This document shows positions 6,245-13,459 of a stretch of DNA of 13,463 bases, piece after piece. Every line of letters begins with the position of its first letter. The stretch's first letter is position 1. This stretch comes from Halobacteriales archaeon (GTDB lineage: Archaea; Halobacteriota; Halobacteria; Halobacteriales; SKSH01). The notes under the pieces were generated by a model. The model did not search any database and was not told where the DNA came from. It saw only the letters and a list, made by a program, of their open reading frames with translations. The position numbers and the translations under genes are program-made. Location: the NCBI GenBank assembly GCA_007118075.1, contig SKSH01000020.1:1-13463 (forward strand), in the 5' to 3' direction.

Positions 6245-7146
6245 CGGGATCCCTCCATCAAGAGCTCGAGCAGTGCCATCCTGACAGGGACCCCGTTGTG
6301 GGACTGTTCGAAGTACTTCGCCCGATCTGTCTCATCGATCGCCGGGTCGATCTCGTCAACCCTCGGTAGGGGATGGAGGATGATCAGGTCGTCACTCGCG
6401 TCCGCCAGGACCGCCTCATCGATGCGATACTGTCCGGCTACGGACCGATACTCGTTCTCATCGGGGAAGCGCTCACGCTGGATACGTGTCACATACAGCA
6501 CGTCCAAGAGCGGGAGGATCGCCTCCATCGAGGTGTGCTCTCTGACCGTCGCACCACCCTCGTGGAGATCGAACCTGATGTCTCGCGGGAGGCGCAGACT
6601 CTCTGGGCTAATGAAGTGTTGATCTGCATCGAATTTCGTCAGCGCGGTCGCCAGTGAATGGACGGTTCTGCCGTATTTCAGATCGCCGAGAATGCCAATC
6701 GTCAGCCCGTCCAACCCATGATGCTTCTGGATGGTGTACAGGTCGAGCAACGTTTGGCTTGGATGGTGACCAGCGCCGTCGCCACCGTTGATGAGTGGGA
6801 TGTTGACGAACTCCGTCGCCATGCGAGCGGCACCCTCTCTCGGGTGCCTGAGGACCATCGCGTCGCAGTATCCCTCAAGGACGCGCACTGAATCTGCCAG
6901 TGTCTCCCCCTTCTCGACACTCGATGCCTCGACGGCCCCGAGGTCGACGACGTCACCACCAAGACGCTTCGCCGCGGCTTCGAAGCTCAATCGGGTGCGC
7001 GTGCTCGGTTCGAAGAAAAGCAGACCAAGGAGAAAGTCCGAGATATCGGCGTCCGCACCCTCGTCGATCTCTGTTGCCCTGGCCAGGATTGCCTCGATCT
7101 CGGCCCTGCTGAGTTCCCCCGTCGTGATGAGGTGTCGCCGGTCCAT
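6241..7146 (-). CDS. pyrB: Aspartate carbamoyltransferase catalytic chain
   Basis: This 301-residue chain catalyses carbamoyl phosphate + L-aspartate to N-carbamoyl-L-aspartate, the committed step of pyrimidine synthesis. Active-site motifs are all present: FEPSTRTRLSF (about 45-55), VEKGETLADSV with the loop lysine Lys79, HPREGAAR (101-108), GDGAGHHPSQTLLDL (122-136) containing the catalytic His128, KYGRTVHSL, VTRIQRERF (219-227) and HPLPR (258-262). I start at the ATG at 7146 (MDRRHLITTGELSR); the frame extends 18 residues further (to 7200), but these are Trp/Arg-rich and unlike the family. pyrI follows with a 4-nt overlap. The promoter is uncertain: a T6 tract lies about 30 nt upstream of the ATG, and a better AT-rich element about 60 nt upstream is shared with the divergent gene. 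Confidence 0.97.
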   Translation of the reverse strand: MDRRHLITTGELSRAEIEAILARATEIDEGADADISDFLLGLLFFEPSTRTRLSFEAAAKRLGGDVVDLGAVEASSVEKGETLADSVRVLEGYCDAMVLRHPREGAARMATEFVNIPLINGGDGAGHHPSQTLLDLYTIQKHHGLDGLTIGILGDLKYGRTVHSLATALTKFDADQHFISPESLRLPRDIRFDLHEGGATVREHTSMEAILPLLDVLYVTRIQRERFPDENEYRSVAGQYRIDEAVLADASDDLIILHPLPRVDEIDPAIDETDRAKYFEQSHNGVPVRMALLELLMEGSR

Positions 7147-7172
7147 CGGAATTGACCGGGAGCCACGCCACC

Positions 7173-7178
7173 AAAAAA
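7173..7178 (-). promoter_or_regulatory. T6 tract at TATA distance before pyrB
   Basis: TTTTTT on the minus strand is centred about 30 nt before the pyrB ATG, the spacing seen at other starts in this window. A pure T run is an unusual TATA box, so this is a tentative element; the alternative is the AT-rich site at 7203-7210 with a short leader. Confidence 0.3.
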
Positions 7179-7202
7179 CCCTCCAATCTGACCGGGCCAA
7201 AT

Positions 7203-7210
7203 GTTAAATA
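7203..7210. promoter_or_regulatory. TATA-like element in the pyrB / RecA-like divergent region
   Basis: GTTAAATA lies about 32 nt before the ATG at 7239 of the RecA-like gene, giving a leader of only a few bases. Read on the other strand it gives TATTTAAC, about 60 nt before pyrB, which would leave a leader near 35 nt. One element could therefore serve both directions. Confidence 0.5.
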
Positions 7211-7238
7211 CTTGAGTGGATAAAGAGGGTTGACACCT

Positions 7239-7862
7239 ATGGATACCATCGAAACCGGTATCGAGGTGCTCGATCGACGCCTTGGCGGTGGTGTCCCTGC
7301 CGGCTCGATCGTTGCGCTGCTCGCCCCACCATCAAGCAGCGCGGAGCTCCTCCTCTATGAACTCACCAATGAACATCCGACGGTGTATCTCTCAACCATC
7401 CGAACGGAAGCGGCGGTGCGCGATGCCCTCCGGGCGACCCCTGCCCAGACCGGTGACGCACGGGTGATCGAGTTACGCGGCGGTGAGGTGCTCGATAGAG
7501 CGAACCGCGCGATCGGCCAGCTCGGTGAGGGTCAGACCCTGATCATCGACCCGGCCGACTCGCTCGAAGAGTGCGCTTCGAACCGGTATGTCAGCTTCCT
7601 CAACGACCTTCAAACCCAGTTGCAGAACACAAGAGGATACGCAGTGCTCAACTGCCTTGGTGGGGATCAGACCCCGGAGAACCGTCGATTGACGCTTCAC
7701 GCGGCGGATATCGTCTTCGATCTCGAGACCGAGGTCAGAGGGAGCACGTTGGTCACGAGGATGTTCGTTCCGAAGAACCGTGGTGGACGGGCGGTCACCG
7801 AGGAGATCAAGCTGGAGCTTGTCGACCACGTCGCGATCGATACCAGCCGGGATATCGCCTGA
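7239..7862 (+). CDS. RecA/RAD55-like (HTR-like) protein with degenerate P-loop
   Basis: This 207-residue single-domain RecA-fold protein begins like KaiC/RAD55 ATPases: TGIEVLDRRLGGGVPAGSIVAL (about 6-27). At the Walker A position it has APPSSSAELLLYEL instead of GxxxxGK(S/T), so the phosphate-binding lysine is missing. A Walker-B-like strand is present (TLIIDPADSLE, about 100-110), as are later strands (YAVLNCLGG, ADIVFDLETEVRG). Similar proteins are annotated in haloarchaea as HTR-like or RAD55-family; function is unknown. Without the lysine it may bind no nucleotide, and could act as a scaffold or regulator. A TTG nine bases upstream (7230) is an alternative start, but the ATG at 7239 gives the usual N-terminus. 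A GAGGG about 8 nt before the ATG could act as a weak ribosome-binding site. It diverges from pyrB. Confidence 0.85.
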   Translation: MDTIETGIEVLDRRLGGGVPAGSIVALLAPPSSSAELLLYELTNEHPTVYLSTIRTEAAVRDALRATPAQTGDARVIELRGGEVLDRANRAIGQLGEGQTLIIDPADSLEECASNRYVSFLNDLQTQLQNTRGYAVLNCLGGDQTPENRRLTLHAADIVFDLETEVRGSTLVTRMFVPKNRGGRAVTEEIKLELVDHVAIDTSRDIA

Positions 7863-7863
7863 G

Positions 7864-7868
7864 TTTTT
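7864..7868 (+). terminator. T-tract after the RecA-like gene
   Basis: A TTTTT run starts two bases after the gene's TGA. Archaeal RNA polymerase terminates at T-tracts, so this short run is a reasonable but weak candidate. The rest of the 82-nt convergent gap up to the FKBP gene shows no clear hairpin or T-run for the opposite direction. Confidence 0.4.
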
Positions 7869-7944
7869 CGTTCGTGGCAGTCTGCAGAGATGCACCAGAG
7901 CTATCAGCGTATCTCAGTCCGGAACAGCAACCCGACAGGAAGCG

Positions 7945-8892
7945 TTACTCCTCGAGCTCTTCAAGCTCTTCGATGTCCTCTTCTTCCAGCCCCTCGAGAC
8001 CCTCTTCGGCGAGGAGGTCCTGTGTCTGTTGGAGGACGTTATCGGTACTCTCGATGATCTCTTGAACGACGATCCGATCGATTTCGAGCTGATCGATGAG
8101 TTCTGAGGCGATCTGCTGCTTGCCGAAGAGCCACTGCTGGTTCATCGTCAGCTGTGGGGTTGCCTCGATGTAGAGCGATTCAACCTCCTCGACCTCTGGT
8201 GCCTCGTCGTCCTCGTCCTCTTCTCCTGGATACACCTCGATCTCATCGGTTTGGAACCAGATGTCGAGATCGAGGTCGAGGAAGGTTTGGATGAGCCCTT
8301 GGGCGAGTTCTTCGCGGTCGTCGAGGACCTCGATCACCTCGAGGTCGTAGTCGATATCATCGCCCGCGAACGGGTGATTGAAGTCGACCCTTGCTCGACC
8401 ACCGATGATCGTCTCAAGCATCCCGCGCTGGCCGTCAACCTCGATGAACGCACCAGGGTACCGGTCATCGTCAGGGATCTTATCCACCCCAACGGTTCGA
8501 ACTTGATCCGGGTCGTGTTCGCCAAAGGCAGCTGCCGCCTCGACAGTCACCTCCGCCGTCTCGCCTGCCTCAAGCCCGGTCAGCGCCTCTTCGACTGCTG
8601 CAAAGAGATGGCCCTCACCGAGGACGACAACCCGTGGTTCGAAGGTCTGGTCCTGATCGACCCCCTCCTCCTCAGCAACTTCCTGGTCCGTCGTATCGAC
8701 GAGGATCCCCTCCTCAGCGGTGTACGCCGTGAGGTTCACCCGGATGACGTCACCAGGTTGGACACCAGTTAGCTCCTCTTCTTCTACCTCGTCCTCTTCA
8801 GCCTCTGCAGCTGACTCGGCCGACTCATTGTCGTGTTCCTCTGTCGCCTCATCCTCGACTTCGACTTCCTCTTCTGCAGGCTCCTTTGACAT
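7945..8892 (-). CDS. slyD: FKBP-type peptidyl-prolyl cis-trans isomerase, long SlyD-like archaeal form
   Basis: This 315-residue foldase/chaperone has four parts. Residues 1-45 are almost purely acidic and alanine-rich. An FKBP domain (about 44-195) starts VQPGDVIRVNLTAYTAEEG and includes EPRVVVLGEGHLFAAVEEAL and ALTGLEAGETAEVTV. The insert-in-flap region AFGEHDPDQVRTVGVDKIP (about 122-140), PGAFIEVD and VDFNHPFAG is the SlyD/archaeal chaperone signature. A C-terminal domain (about 200-300, with ESLYIEATPQLTMNQQWLFG) matches the long archaeal FKBPs rather than the short 150-residue type, and ends in Glu/Leu repeats (EEGLEGLEEEDIEELEELEE). It should speed proline isomerisation and help cytoplasmic folding. 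I start at the ATG at 8892 (MSKEPAEE), because a TATA box lies about 28 nt before it; the 34-residue extension to 8994 is not acidic and overlaps the divergent gene. Confidence 0.95.
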   Translation of the reverse strand: MSKEPAEEEVEVEDEATEEHDNESAESAAEAEEDEVEEEELTGVQPGDVIRVNLTAYTAEEGILVDTTDQEVAEEEGVDQDQTFEPRVVVLGEGHLFAAVEEALTGLEAGETAEVTVEAAAAFGEHDPDQVRTVGVDKIPDDDRYPGAFIEVDGQRGMLETIIGGRARVDFNHPFAGDDIDYDLEVIEVLDDREELAQGLIQTFLDLDLDIWFQTDEIEVYPGEEDEDDEAPEVEEVESLYIEATPQLTMNQQWLFGKQQIASELIDQLEIDRIVVQEIIESTDNVLQQTQDLLAEEGLEGLEEEDIEELEELEE

Positions 8893-8916
8893 GTGTACAA
8901 CGAACCGTCGGTCGAC

Positions 8917-8923
8917 ATTTAAG
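8917..8923. promoter_or_regulatory. TATA-like element between divergent FKBP and CYTH genes
   Basis: CTTAAAT on the minus strand is centred about 28 nt before the FKBP ATG, which fits a leaderless transcript. Read on the plus strand (ATTTAAG) it is about 44 nt before the CYTH ATG at 8964. A second AT-rich stretch (TTATTG, 8931-8936) at about 30 nt suits that gene better. Confidence 0.55.
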
Positions 8924-8963
8924 AATCTCGTTATTGCGGTGTACCTCGGCCGAAGCGGCTTTG

Positions 8964-9539
8964 ATGTCGGCGAAGCGACCACCGAATGTGCCACGATTCG
9001 AGGTCGAACGAAAGTTCGAGAGCAATCACAACACCATTCGCGATCGCCTCACAGATGCCGGTTTCGAGCAGACGGCCGAACTCAGCCAGGTTGATCGATA
9101 TCTCGACCATCCCCAACGTCACTTCGAGACCACCGATGAGGCGCTTCGACTCCGGGTGATAACTGCAGTTGATGGTGCCCATCCTCGGTGTGAGCTCACC
9201 TACAAGGGACCGAGACGTGGGTCACAAGCAAAGGCGAGACGCGAGCTCAGTGTCGAACTCGACGATCCAGCGGTCGCGCAGGAACTCCTCATCGCGGTCG
9301 GGTTCGATCCGGTAGCCAGCGTCGAGAAGCGTCGAATCTGCTTCAACCGCGGTGACGAGACGGTCGTGCTCGATACGGTCGACGGACTTGGAGAGTATGT
9401 CGAGGTGGAACTGGTCCATGATGACATCGACGCTGCTGAGGTGGCGCTCGATCGACTCATCGAGGAGCTAGGCCTTGATCTCGAGCGAGAAGTTTCGGCG
9501 ACATACCTCGAGCTCATATTGAAGGATAACCCAAGGTAA
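8964..9539 (+). CDS. CYTH-domain protein (class IV adenylate cyclase / thiamine or inorganic triphosphatase type)
   Basis: This 191-residue protein carries the CYTH triphosphate-tunnel signature ExExK as EVERK (residues 13-17). The other charged strands of the tunnel follow in order: EALRLRV (59-65), CELTYKGPR (76-84), ARRELSVEL (91-99), VEKRRICF (120-127), VVLDTVDGLGEYVEVEL (134-150) and the closing YLELI (181-185). CYTH enzymes bind triphosphates and two metal ions. Members include CyaB, thiamine triphosphatase and inorganic triphosphatases, and most archaeal ones, usually annotated CyaB, are probably triphosphatases. The start is uncertain: the ATG at 8964 gives 10 residues before the domain, and a GTG at 8988 would give MPRFEVERK, closer to usual family starts. 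It diverges from the FKBP gene and is followed 60 nt later by the S-adenosylmethionine synthetase gene, which has its own promoter. Confidence 0.9.
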   Translation: MSAKRPPNVPRFEVERKFESNHNTIRDRLTDAGFEQTAELSQVDRYLDHPQRHFETTDEALRLRVITAVDGAHPRCELTYKGPRRGSQAKARRELSVELDDPAVAQELLIAVGFDPVASVEKRRICFNRGDETVVLDTVDGLGEYVEVELVHDDIDAAEVALDRLIEELGLDLEREVSATYLELILKDNPR

Positions 9540-9565
9540 TAATCTCGACACCGAGTAGATTCGCA

Positions 9566-9573
9566 AGTTATAG
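9566..9573 (+). promoter_or_regulatory. TATA-like box for S-adenosylmethionine synthetase gene
   Basis: AGTTATAG is centred about 30 nt before the ATG at 9600, in the 60-nt gap after the CYTH gene. The spacing predicts a transcript starting at or within a few bases of the ATG. Confidence 0.5.
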
Positions 9574-9599
9574 AACCGGACATCGGCTACCACCTGTTG

Positions 9600-10805
9600 A
9601 TGACGAGTCGGAACGTCCGGATCACCAACTTCGACCGTCCAGCGGTCCGCGACCAGGAGGTCGAGATCGTTGAACGAAAGGGCCTCGGTCATCCGGACTC
9701 CATCTGTGACGGAATCGCCGAACGTGTCGCCGGTCATCTGTGCCGGGCGTACCGTGAGCGATTCGGAACTGTATTGCATTTCAATACCGACGAGACACAG
9801 CTGGTGGCTGGCCGCTCCGAACCAGCGTTTGGCGGTGGTGAGATCCACAGCCCGATCTACATTCTCCTTGTCGGCCGCGCCACAAAGCGGTATGAGGATG
9901 TTCCATTTCCAGCCGAGAGCATCGCCATCGCGGCAGCAAGGGACTACCTCGAAGAGGTCGTCCCCCGCCTCGAGGTCGGAACCGATGTGGTGCTCGATGT
10001 CAAGCTCGGTGAGGGCAGCGGAGACCTCAAGACCGTCTTCTCCGATGGTGAATCGGCAGTCCCCGCGGCGAATGATACGAGCTTCGGGGTCGGGTTCGCC
10101 CCGTTGAGCGATACCGAACGGGTGGTCCTCGAGACTGAGCGCCAACTCAATGGACGATTTGCGGCATCGAATCCGGCACTCGGCCCGGACATCAAGGTCA
10201 TGGGCAAGCGTGAGGATGACGAGCTCTATCTCACCATCGCAGCAGCGATGGTCGACGAGTATATCGATGACCTCGATGCCTACCGGTCATTCGAAGACGA
10301 GATCAAGGAGTTCACCCTCGACTTGGCCGCACGCGAGACCGATCTTGACGTCGATGCGGACGTCAACACCGCCGACGATTACGAGAACGATTCGATCTAC
10401 CTCACCGTTTCTGGCACCTCCGCTGAGATGGGTGACGATGGCTCGGTCGGCCGCGGAAACCGAGCAAATGGACTCATCACACCAAACCGATCGATGAGCC
10501 TTGAGGCCACCTCTGGTAAAAATCCCGTCAACCATATCGGGAAGATATACAACCTGCTCGCGATGGAGACCGCCAAGTCGGTCGTCGACGAGGTTGCCGA
10601 TATCCGTGACCTGCGGGTTCGCTTGTTGAGTCAGATCGGCCAACCGATCGATCAACCGCAGGTGGCAGATGTCGATGTCATCCCGGAATCAGGAACCGAT
10701 ATCGACGATATCGCAGCCGACATCGAGGCTGTTGTGGATGATCGACTCGGCTCGATCCCCGAGCTCACTGATCGGGTGATCGAAGGGGATGTAGCCACCT
10801 TCTGA
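9600..10805 (+). CDS. mat: S-adenosylmethionine synthetase, archaeal type
   Basis: This 401-residue enzyme makes S-adenosylmethionine from methionine and ATP in the cytoplasm. It belongs to the archaeal MAT family, which differs strongly from bacterial MetK. Signature segments are EIVERKGLGHPDSICDGIAE (22-41), LHFNTDETQLVAGRSEPAFG (59-78), VLDVKLGEGSGDL (131-143), GTSAEMGDDGSVGRGNRANG (272-291) and ITPNRSMSLEATSGKNPVNH (293-312). Length equals the family norm (about 400). I use the ATG at 9600; a TTG immediately before it is in frame but unnecessary. The product supplies methyl groups for all methyltransferases, including the unassigned one in this window. The DUF5804 gene follows after 44 nt on the same strand and may be co-transcribed. 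Confidence 0.97.
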   Translation: MTSRNVRITNFDRPAVRDQEVEIVERKGLGHPDSICDGIAERVAGHLCRAYRERFGTVLHFNTDETQLVAGRSEPAFGGGEIHSPIYILLVGRATKRYEDVPFPAESIAIAAARDYLEEVVPRLEVGTDVVLDVKLGEGSGDLKTVFSDGESAVPAANDTSFGVGFAPLSDTERVVLETERQLNGRFAASNPALGPDIKVMGKREDDELYLTIAAAMVDEYIDDLDAYRSFEDEIKEFTLDLAARETDLDVDADVNTADDYENDSIYLTVSGTSAEMGDDGSVGRGNRANGLITPNRSMSLEATSGKNPVNHIGKIYNLLAMETAKSVVDEVADIRDLRVRLLSQIGQPIDQPQVADVDVIPESGTDIDDIAADIEAVVDDRLGSIPELTDRVIEGDVATF

Positions 10806-10849
10806 CCTCGGACGAAATCGCTTTCATCCGTCGTCACTTTGACCCTCCC

Positions 10850-11317
10850 GTGGCATCTGTCTGCTTCGTGGCCGATCCCGAATCCGATCCGCTTGAACGG
10901 CTCATGTCGTTCGAGACGGCCGAGCAGGCGCTATCGACCTACGAGCTGGCGCAACCATACACGAACGCCCTCCGGCTCGAGACGGTCAGCCTCGGCGCCG
11001 CTGTCGCACTACTGGACGACCTCTCATGGTACCTCAGGCGGACGATCAAGGAAGCGATTATCCTCGAGCCCTCCATCAGTCCTGACGAATGGCTCTCACG
11101 TGAGCTGGCCAAAGCAGTCCGTGAGGAGCTGATCACCCCCGATGAGACCGAACCGCTCCTTATGGTCTATGGAATTGACGATGGTACCCTCGCTGAACCG
11201 ATGTACGCCGAACGTCGGCACGATGGTTCGATTCCGACATACGACCTGCGAGAGGTGGACGATACGCTGGTTGTCAGGGTGAGCGAGAACGCCTTCGGCG
11301 GCATATCACCTCGGTGA
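10850..11317 (+). CDS. DUF5804 family protein (haloarchaeal, unknown function)
   Basis: This 155-residue protein matches my memory of the haloarchaeal family DUF5804, marked by ETAEQALSTYELAQPY (22-37), ALRLETVSLGAAVALLDDLS (40-59), the invariant-looking DEWLSRELA (79-87), and the C-terminal YDLREVDDTLVVRVSE (131-146). No catalytic motif, signal peptide or membrane segment is visible, and the function is unknown. The start is a GTG at 10850; no ATG gives the conserved N-terminus VCFVADPESDPLERL. A weak TTTCAT lies 24-29 nt upstream, so it may be a separate leaderless unit or part of a transcript with the synthetase gene. It converges on the DUF255 gene, the two stop codons lying inside opposite arms of an inverted repeat. 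Confidence 0.82.
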   Translation: MASVCFVADPESDPLERLMSFETAEQALSTYELAQPYTNALRLETVSLGAAVALLDDLSWYLRRTIKEAIILEPSISPDEWLSRELAKAVREELITPDETEPLLMVYGIDDGTLAEPMYAERRHDGSIPTYDLREVDDTLVVRVSENAFGGISPR

Positions 11318-11351
11318 ACTCGAATCACGGAACCAGCCAGAACGAGTTCAC
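11314..11351. terminator. Inverted repeat spanning both convergent stop codons
   Basis: GTGAACTCG (11314-11322) and CGAGTTCAC (11343-11351) form a perfect 9-bp inverted repeat around a 20-nt loop. The left arm holds the TGA of the DUF5804 gene and the right arm the TGA of the DUF255 gene. It may end transcription or block read-through in both directions. No T-tract of five or more follows on either side, so it is a candidate only. Confidence 0.4.
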
Positions 11352-13459
11352 TCGTCCTCCGTTGGATCTCCCATTTCGAACCAGTTCAGCACCGACTCAG
11401 GATCGTGCACCGGTGGCCCACACTCCATCCCTCTGCAGGGATATGCCGTCGGTCGACCTTCGACTTGTGTCCGATTTCGCCAAAGCGGTGGTTCCTCATC
11501 GAGACCAAACATCGCGATCGTCTCGGCGACCGATACCGGTCGAGTGGTGACGATTGGACGCCAAGGATGCCGTCTGAACACGTTTCGCCATCCCTCCGGG
11601 AGGGTATCTTCGACGATGGTGATTGAGGGTGGTCCACGTCGGTATCGCTCGAGTGCGAGGGCCAGGGCTGCCTGATCGACCCCACTCGTCGTGAGTGACG
11701 GGCCGTATTCTGCTTCGATCCATCCGAGGACCACATCGATGCGGTCATCGTCGACAAATCCCGCGGCATCTGCGAGCACACCGACGGTGAGTGCGATCGG
11801 AGAGGCAATCGATCGGTCTCTGGTGTCCATCGCCTCACCTGGTGCCCCGATCACTCCCTGTTGGGAGAATCGAAGCTCACCGGTAGTCGGTTCCCAGAAT
11901 CGATCGAGGAGCTCGGTCACGAGCTCGACGCCGAACCCGATGAGCCGATGTTGTCCCGTCGCCGAGGCCAACTCGAAGATTGCCTTGCCGATGGAGGCAT
12001 AATCCTCGAGGAACCCTTGGATGGCTACTGAGGTGTCGTGATATCGTCGGTAGAGCTGCCCAGAGGCTGCATCGTAGAGCCGATCCTCGACGAATCCAAG
12101 GGTCTCCAGTGCCGTCTCGTGATATGCCGGTTCGTCGAGCATGGTCCCTGCGGTGGTGTATCCGGAGATGGCCAACCCATTCCAGGATGCCAGCACCTTG
12201 TCATCGAGTGGCGGTTGGGGTCGTTGCCGTCGAACCTCGAGGAGCTCTTTACGACCCTGCTCGAGTAGTGCGACCACCGCATCGTGCGTGAGATCGTGTT
12301 TCTCTGCCAACGACTCGATGGACGTCTCGACCCGCAGAACGTTTCCATCGGCAACCTCGGCCTTTTCATCGATTCCGAATCGCTCGAGGACGAGCTGGCT
12401 GATCTGGTGGTCATCGATCGCCGTTTCGACCGCCGTCGGTGTCCAGACATACGTCGCCCCCTCGACACCATCAGCATCGGCACCGAGGGCACTGTAGAAT
12501 CCACCATCCGGATGTCTGAGGTCGGCTTCGAGGAAGCTTGCTGTCTCGTGAGCCGCGCGTTCGAAGGATGGCTCCTCGAATCGATAGGAGGCTTCCGCAA
12601 GTAGGCCAAGCAACATCGCGTTGTCATAGAGCATCTTCTCGAAGTGTGGGATCTCCCACCGAGGATCGGTTGAGTATCGATGGAAACCACCTCCGAGGTG
12701 ATCGTACAACCCTCGGGTAGTCATCGTGGTCAGGGAACGCTCGACAGCCTTGCTGTAGGTGTCACGCCCGGTGATGAGCCAGGCTCGTAGCAACAACTCG
12801 AGACGGGGTACCTGGGGGAACTTCGGCCCACTAGATTGGAATCCACCCTCCTGGAGGTCGACGACCCGGAGCAGATCGTTCGCAACCGCTGAAACCAGTC
12901 CATCTTCGGGTATTGAGGTCTCCTGTTCACCCGTGGATCGGTGCTGCTGTGTCACCGCTGCGGCTAGCTGATCTGCTCGATTCTCGATCGTCGTCCGGTC
13001 GCGCTCCCATGCCATGGCGATCCGTTCGAGTACCTCGACGAAACCGGGGAGTCCCCGGCTTGGTGACTTCGGCAGGTAGGTGGCCAACTGGAAGGGTCTG
13101 CCGTCGGGTGTCAACCAGGCCGAGAGTGGCCAGCCACCAGCTTGTCCAGACAGCTGTCCGGCGGTCTGATAGTACCGATCGAGATCGGGGCGCTCCTCAC
13201 GATCTACCTTGATGGGGACGAAGTGACGGTTGAGCACCTCGGCGACGGTATCGTCGACGAAGCTCTCATCAGCCATGACGTGACACCAGTGACAGGCGGT
13301 GTATCCGATTGAGAGGAAGATCGGGACATCGTGCTCGTGAGCGATTGCTAGTGCCTCCTCATCCCAAAGCTGCCAGTTCACCGGATTCTCCGCATGATCC
13401 CGCAGGTACTGACTCGCGGCATCACCCAGCCGATTCCGGCTGGTGGGCGTATCGGACAT
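11348..13459 (-). CDS. DUF255 / YyaL-type protein with thioredoxin-like and six-hairpin domains
   Basis: This 703-residue protein is complete, with its ATG four bases from the window edge. An N-terminal thioredoxin-like domain (about 1-170) opens with LGDAASQYLRDHAENPVNWQ and has the family CxxC as TACHWCHVM (Cys56, Cys59), followed by VPIKVDREERPDLDRYY (81-97) and GGWPLSAWLTPDG (108-120). The rest is an (alpha/alpha)6 glycosidase-like toroid with HLGGGFHRYSTDPRWEIPHF, FEKMLYDNAMLLGLL and DDKVLASWNGLAISGY, ending in AYPCRGMECGPP. Relatives include bacterial YyaL and human SPATA20; their substrate is not known to me. The CxxC suggests a redox role and the toroid suggests carbohydrate binding, but neither is proven. 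No signal peptide is seen. Length is normal (about 650-730). Its promoter lies outside the window. Confidence 0.96.
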   Translation of the reverse strand: MSDTPTSRNRLGDAASQYLRDHAENPVNWQLWDEEALAIAHEHDVPIFLSIGYTACHWCHVMADESFVDDTVAEVLNRHFVPIKVDREERPDLDRYYQTAGQLSGQAGGWPLSAWLTPDGRPFQLATYLPKSPSRGLPGFVEVLERIAMAWERDRTTIENRADQLAAAVTQQHRSTGEQETSIPEDGLVSAVANDLLRVVDLQEGGFQSSGPKFPQVPRLELLLRAWLITGRDTYSKAVERSLTTMTTRGLYDHLGGGFHRYSTDPRWEIPHFEKMLYDNAMLLGLLAEASYRFEEPSFERAAHETASFLEADLRHPDGGFYSALGADADGVEGATYVWTPTAVETAIDDHQISQLVLERFGIDEKAEVADGNVLRVETSIESLAEKHDLTHDAVVALLEQGRKELLEVRRQRPQPPLDDKVLASWNGLAISGYTTAGTMLDEPAYHETALETLGFVEDRLYDAASGQLYRRYHDTSVAIQGFLEDYASIGKAIFELASATGQHRLIGFGVELVTELLDRFWEPTTGELRFSQQGVIGAPGEAMDTRDRSIASPIALTVGVLADAAGFVDDDRIDVVLGWIEAEYGPSLTTSGVDQAALALALERYRRGPPSITIVEDTLPEGWRNVFRRHPWRPIVTTRPVSVAETIAMFGLDEEPPLWRNRTQVEGRPTAYPCRGMECGPPVHDPESVLNWFEMGDPTEDE

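Noticed and set aside
5771..6622. Long plus-strand open frame (283 codons) opposite pyrI and pyrB
   Set aside because: It lies fully antisense to two genes with clear active-site and zinc motifs. Its own product is low-complexity and matches no family, and codon-biased GC-rich DNA commonly creates such shadows.
6740..6800. Possible active-site change in PyrB, where GDGAGHHPSQ replaces the bacterial GDGANQHPTQ
   Set aside because: The catalytic histidine and the HP(S/T)Q core are kept, and as far as I recall this variant is normal for haloarchaeal enzymes.
7863..7944. A small gene or RNA in the 82-nt gap between the RecA-like and FKBP genes
   Set aside because: No open frame with a plausible start, no tRNA-like fold and no strong hairpin is visible; only the T5 run next to the stop codon stands out.
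9468..10145. 225-codon minus-strand frame opposite the S-adenosylmethionine synthetase gene
   Set aside because: It is antisense to a well-conserved gene and has no recognisable motif; it is an artefact of codon bias.
12025..12690. 221-codon second frame inside the DUF255 gene
   Set aside because: The product is rich in Arg, Ser and Pro, typical of a shifted frame in GC-rich coding DNA. The DUF255 frame covers the region with family motifs.
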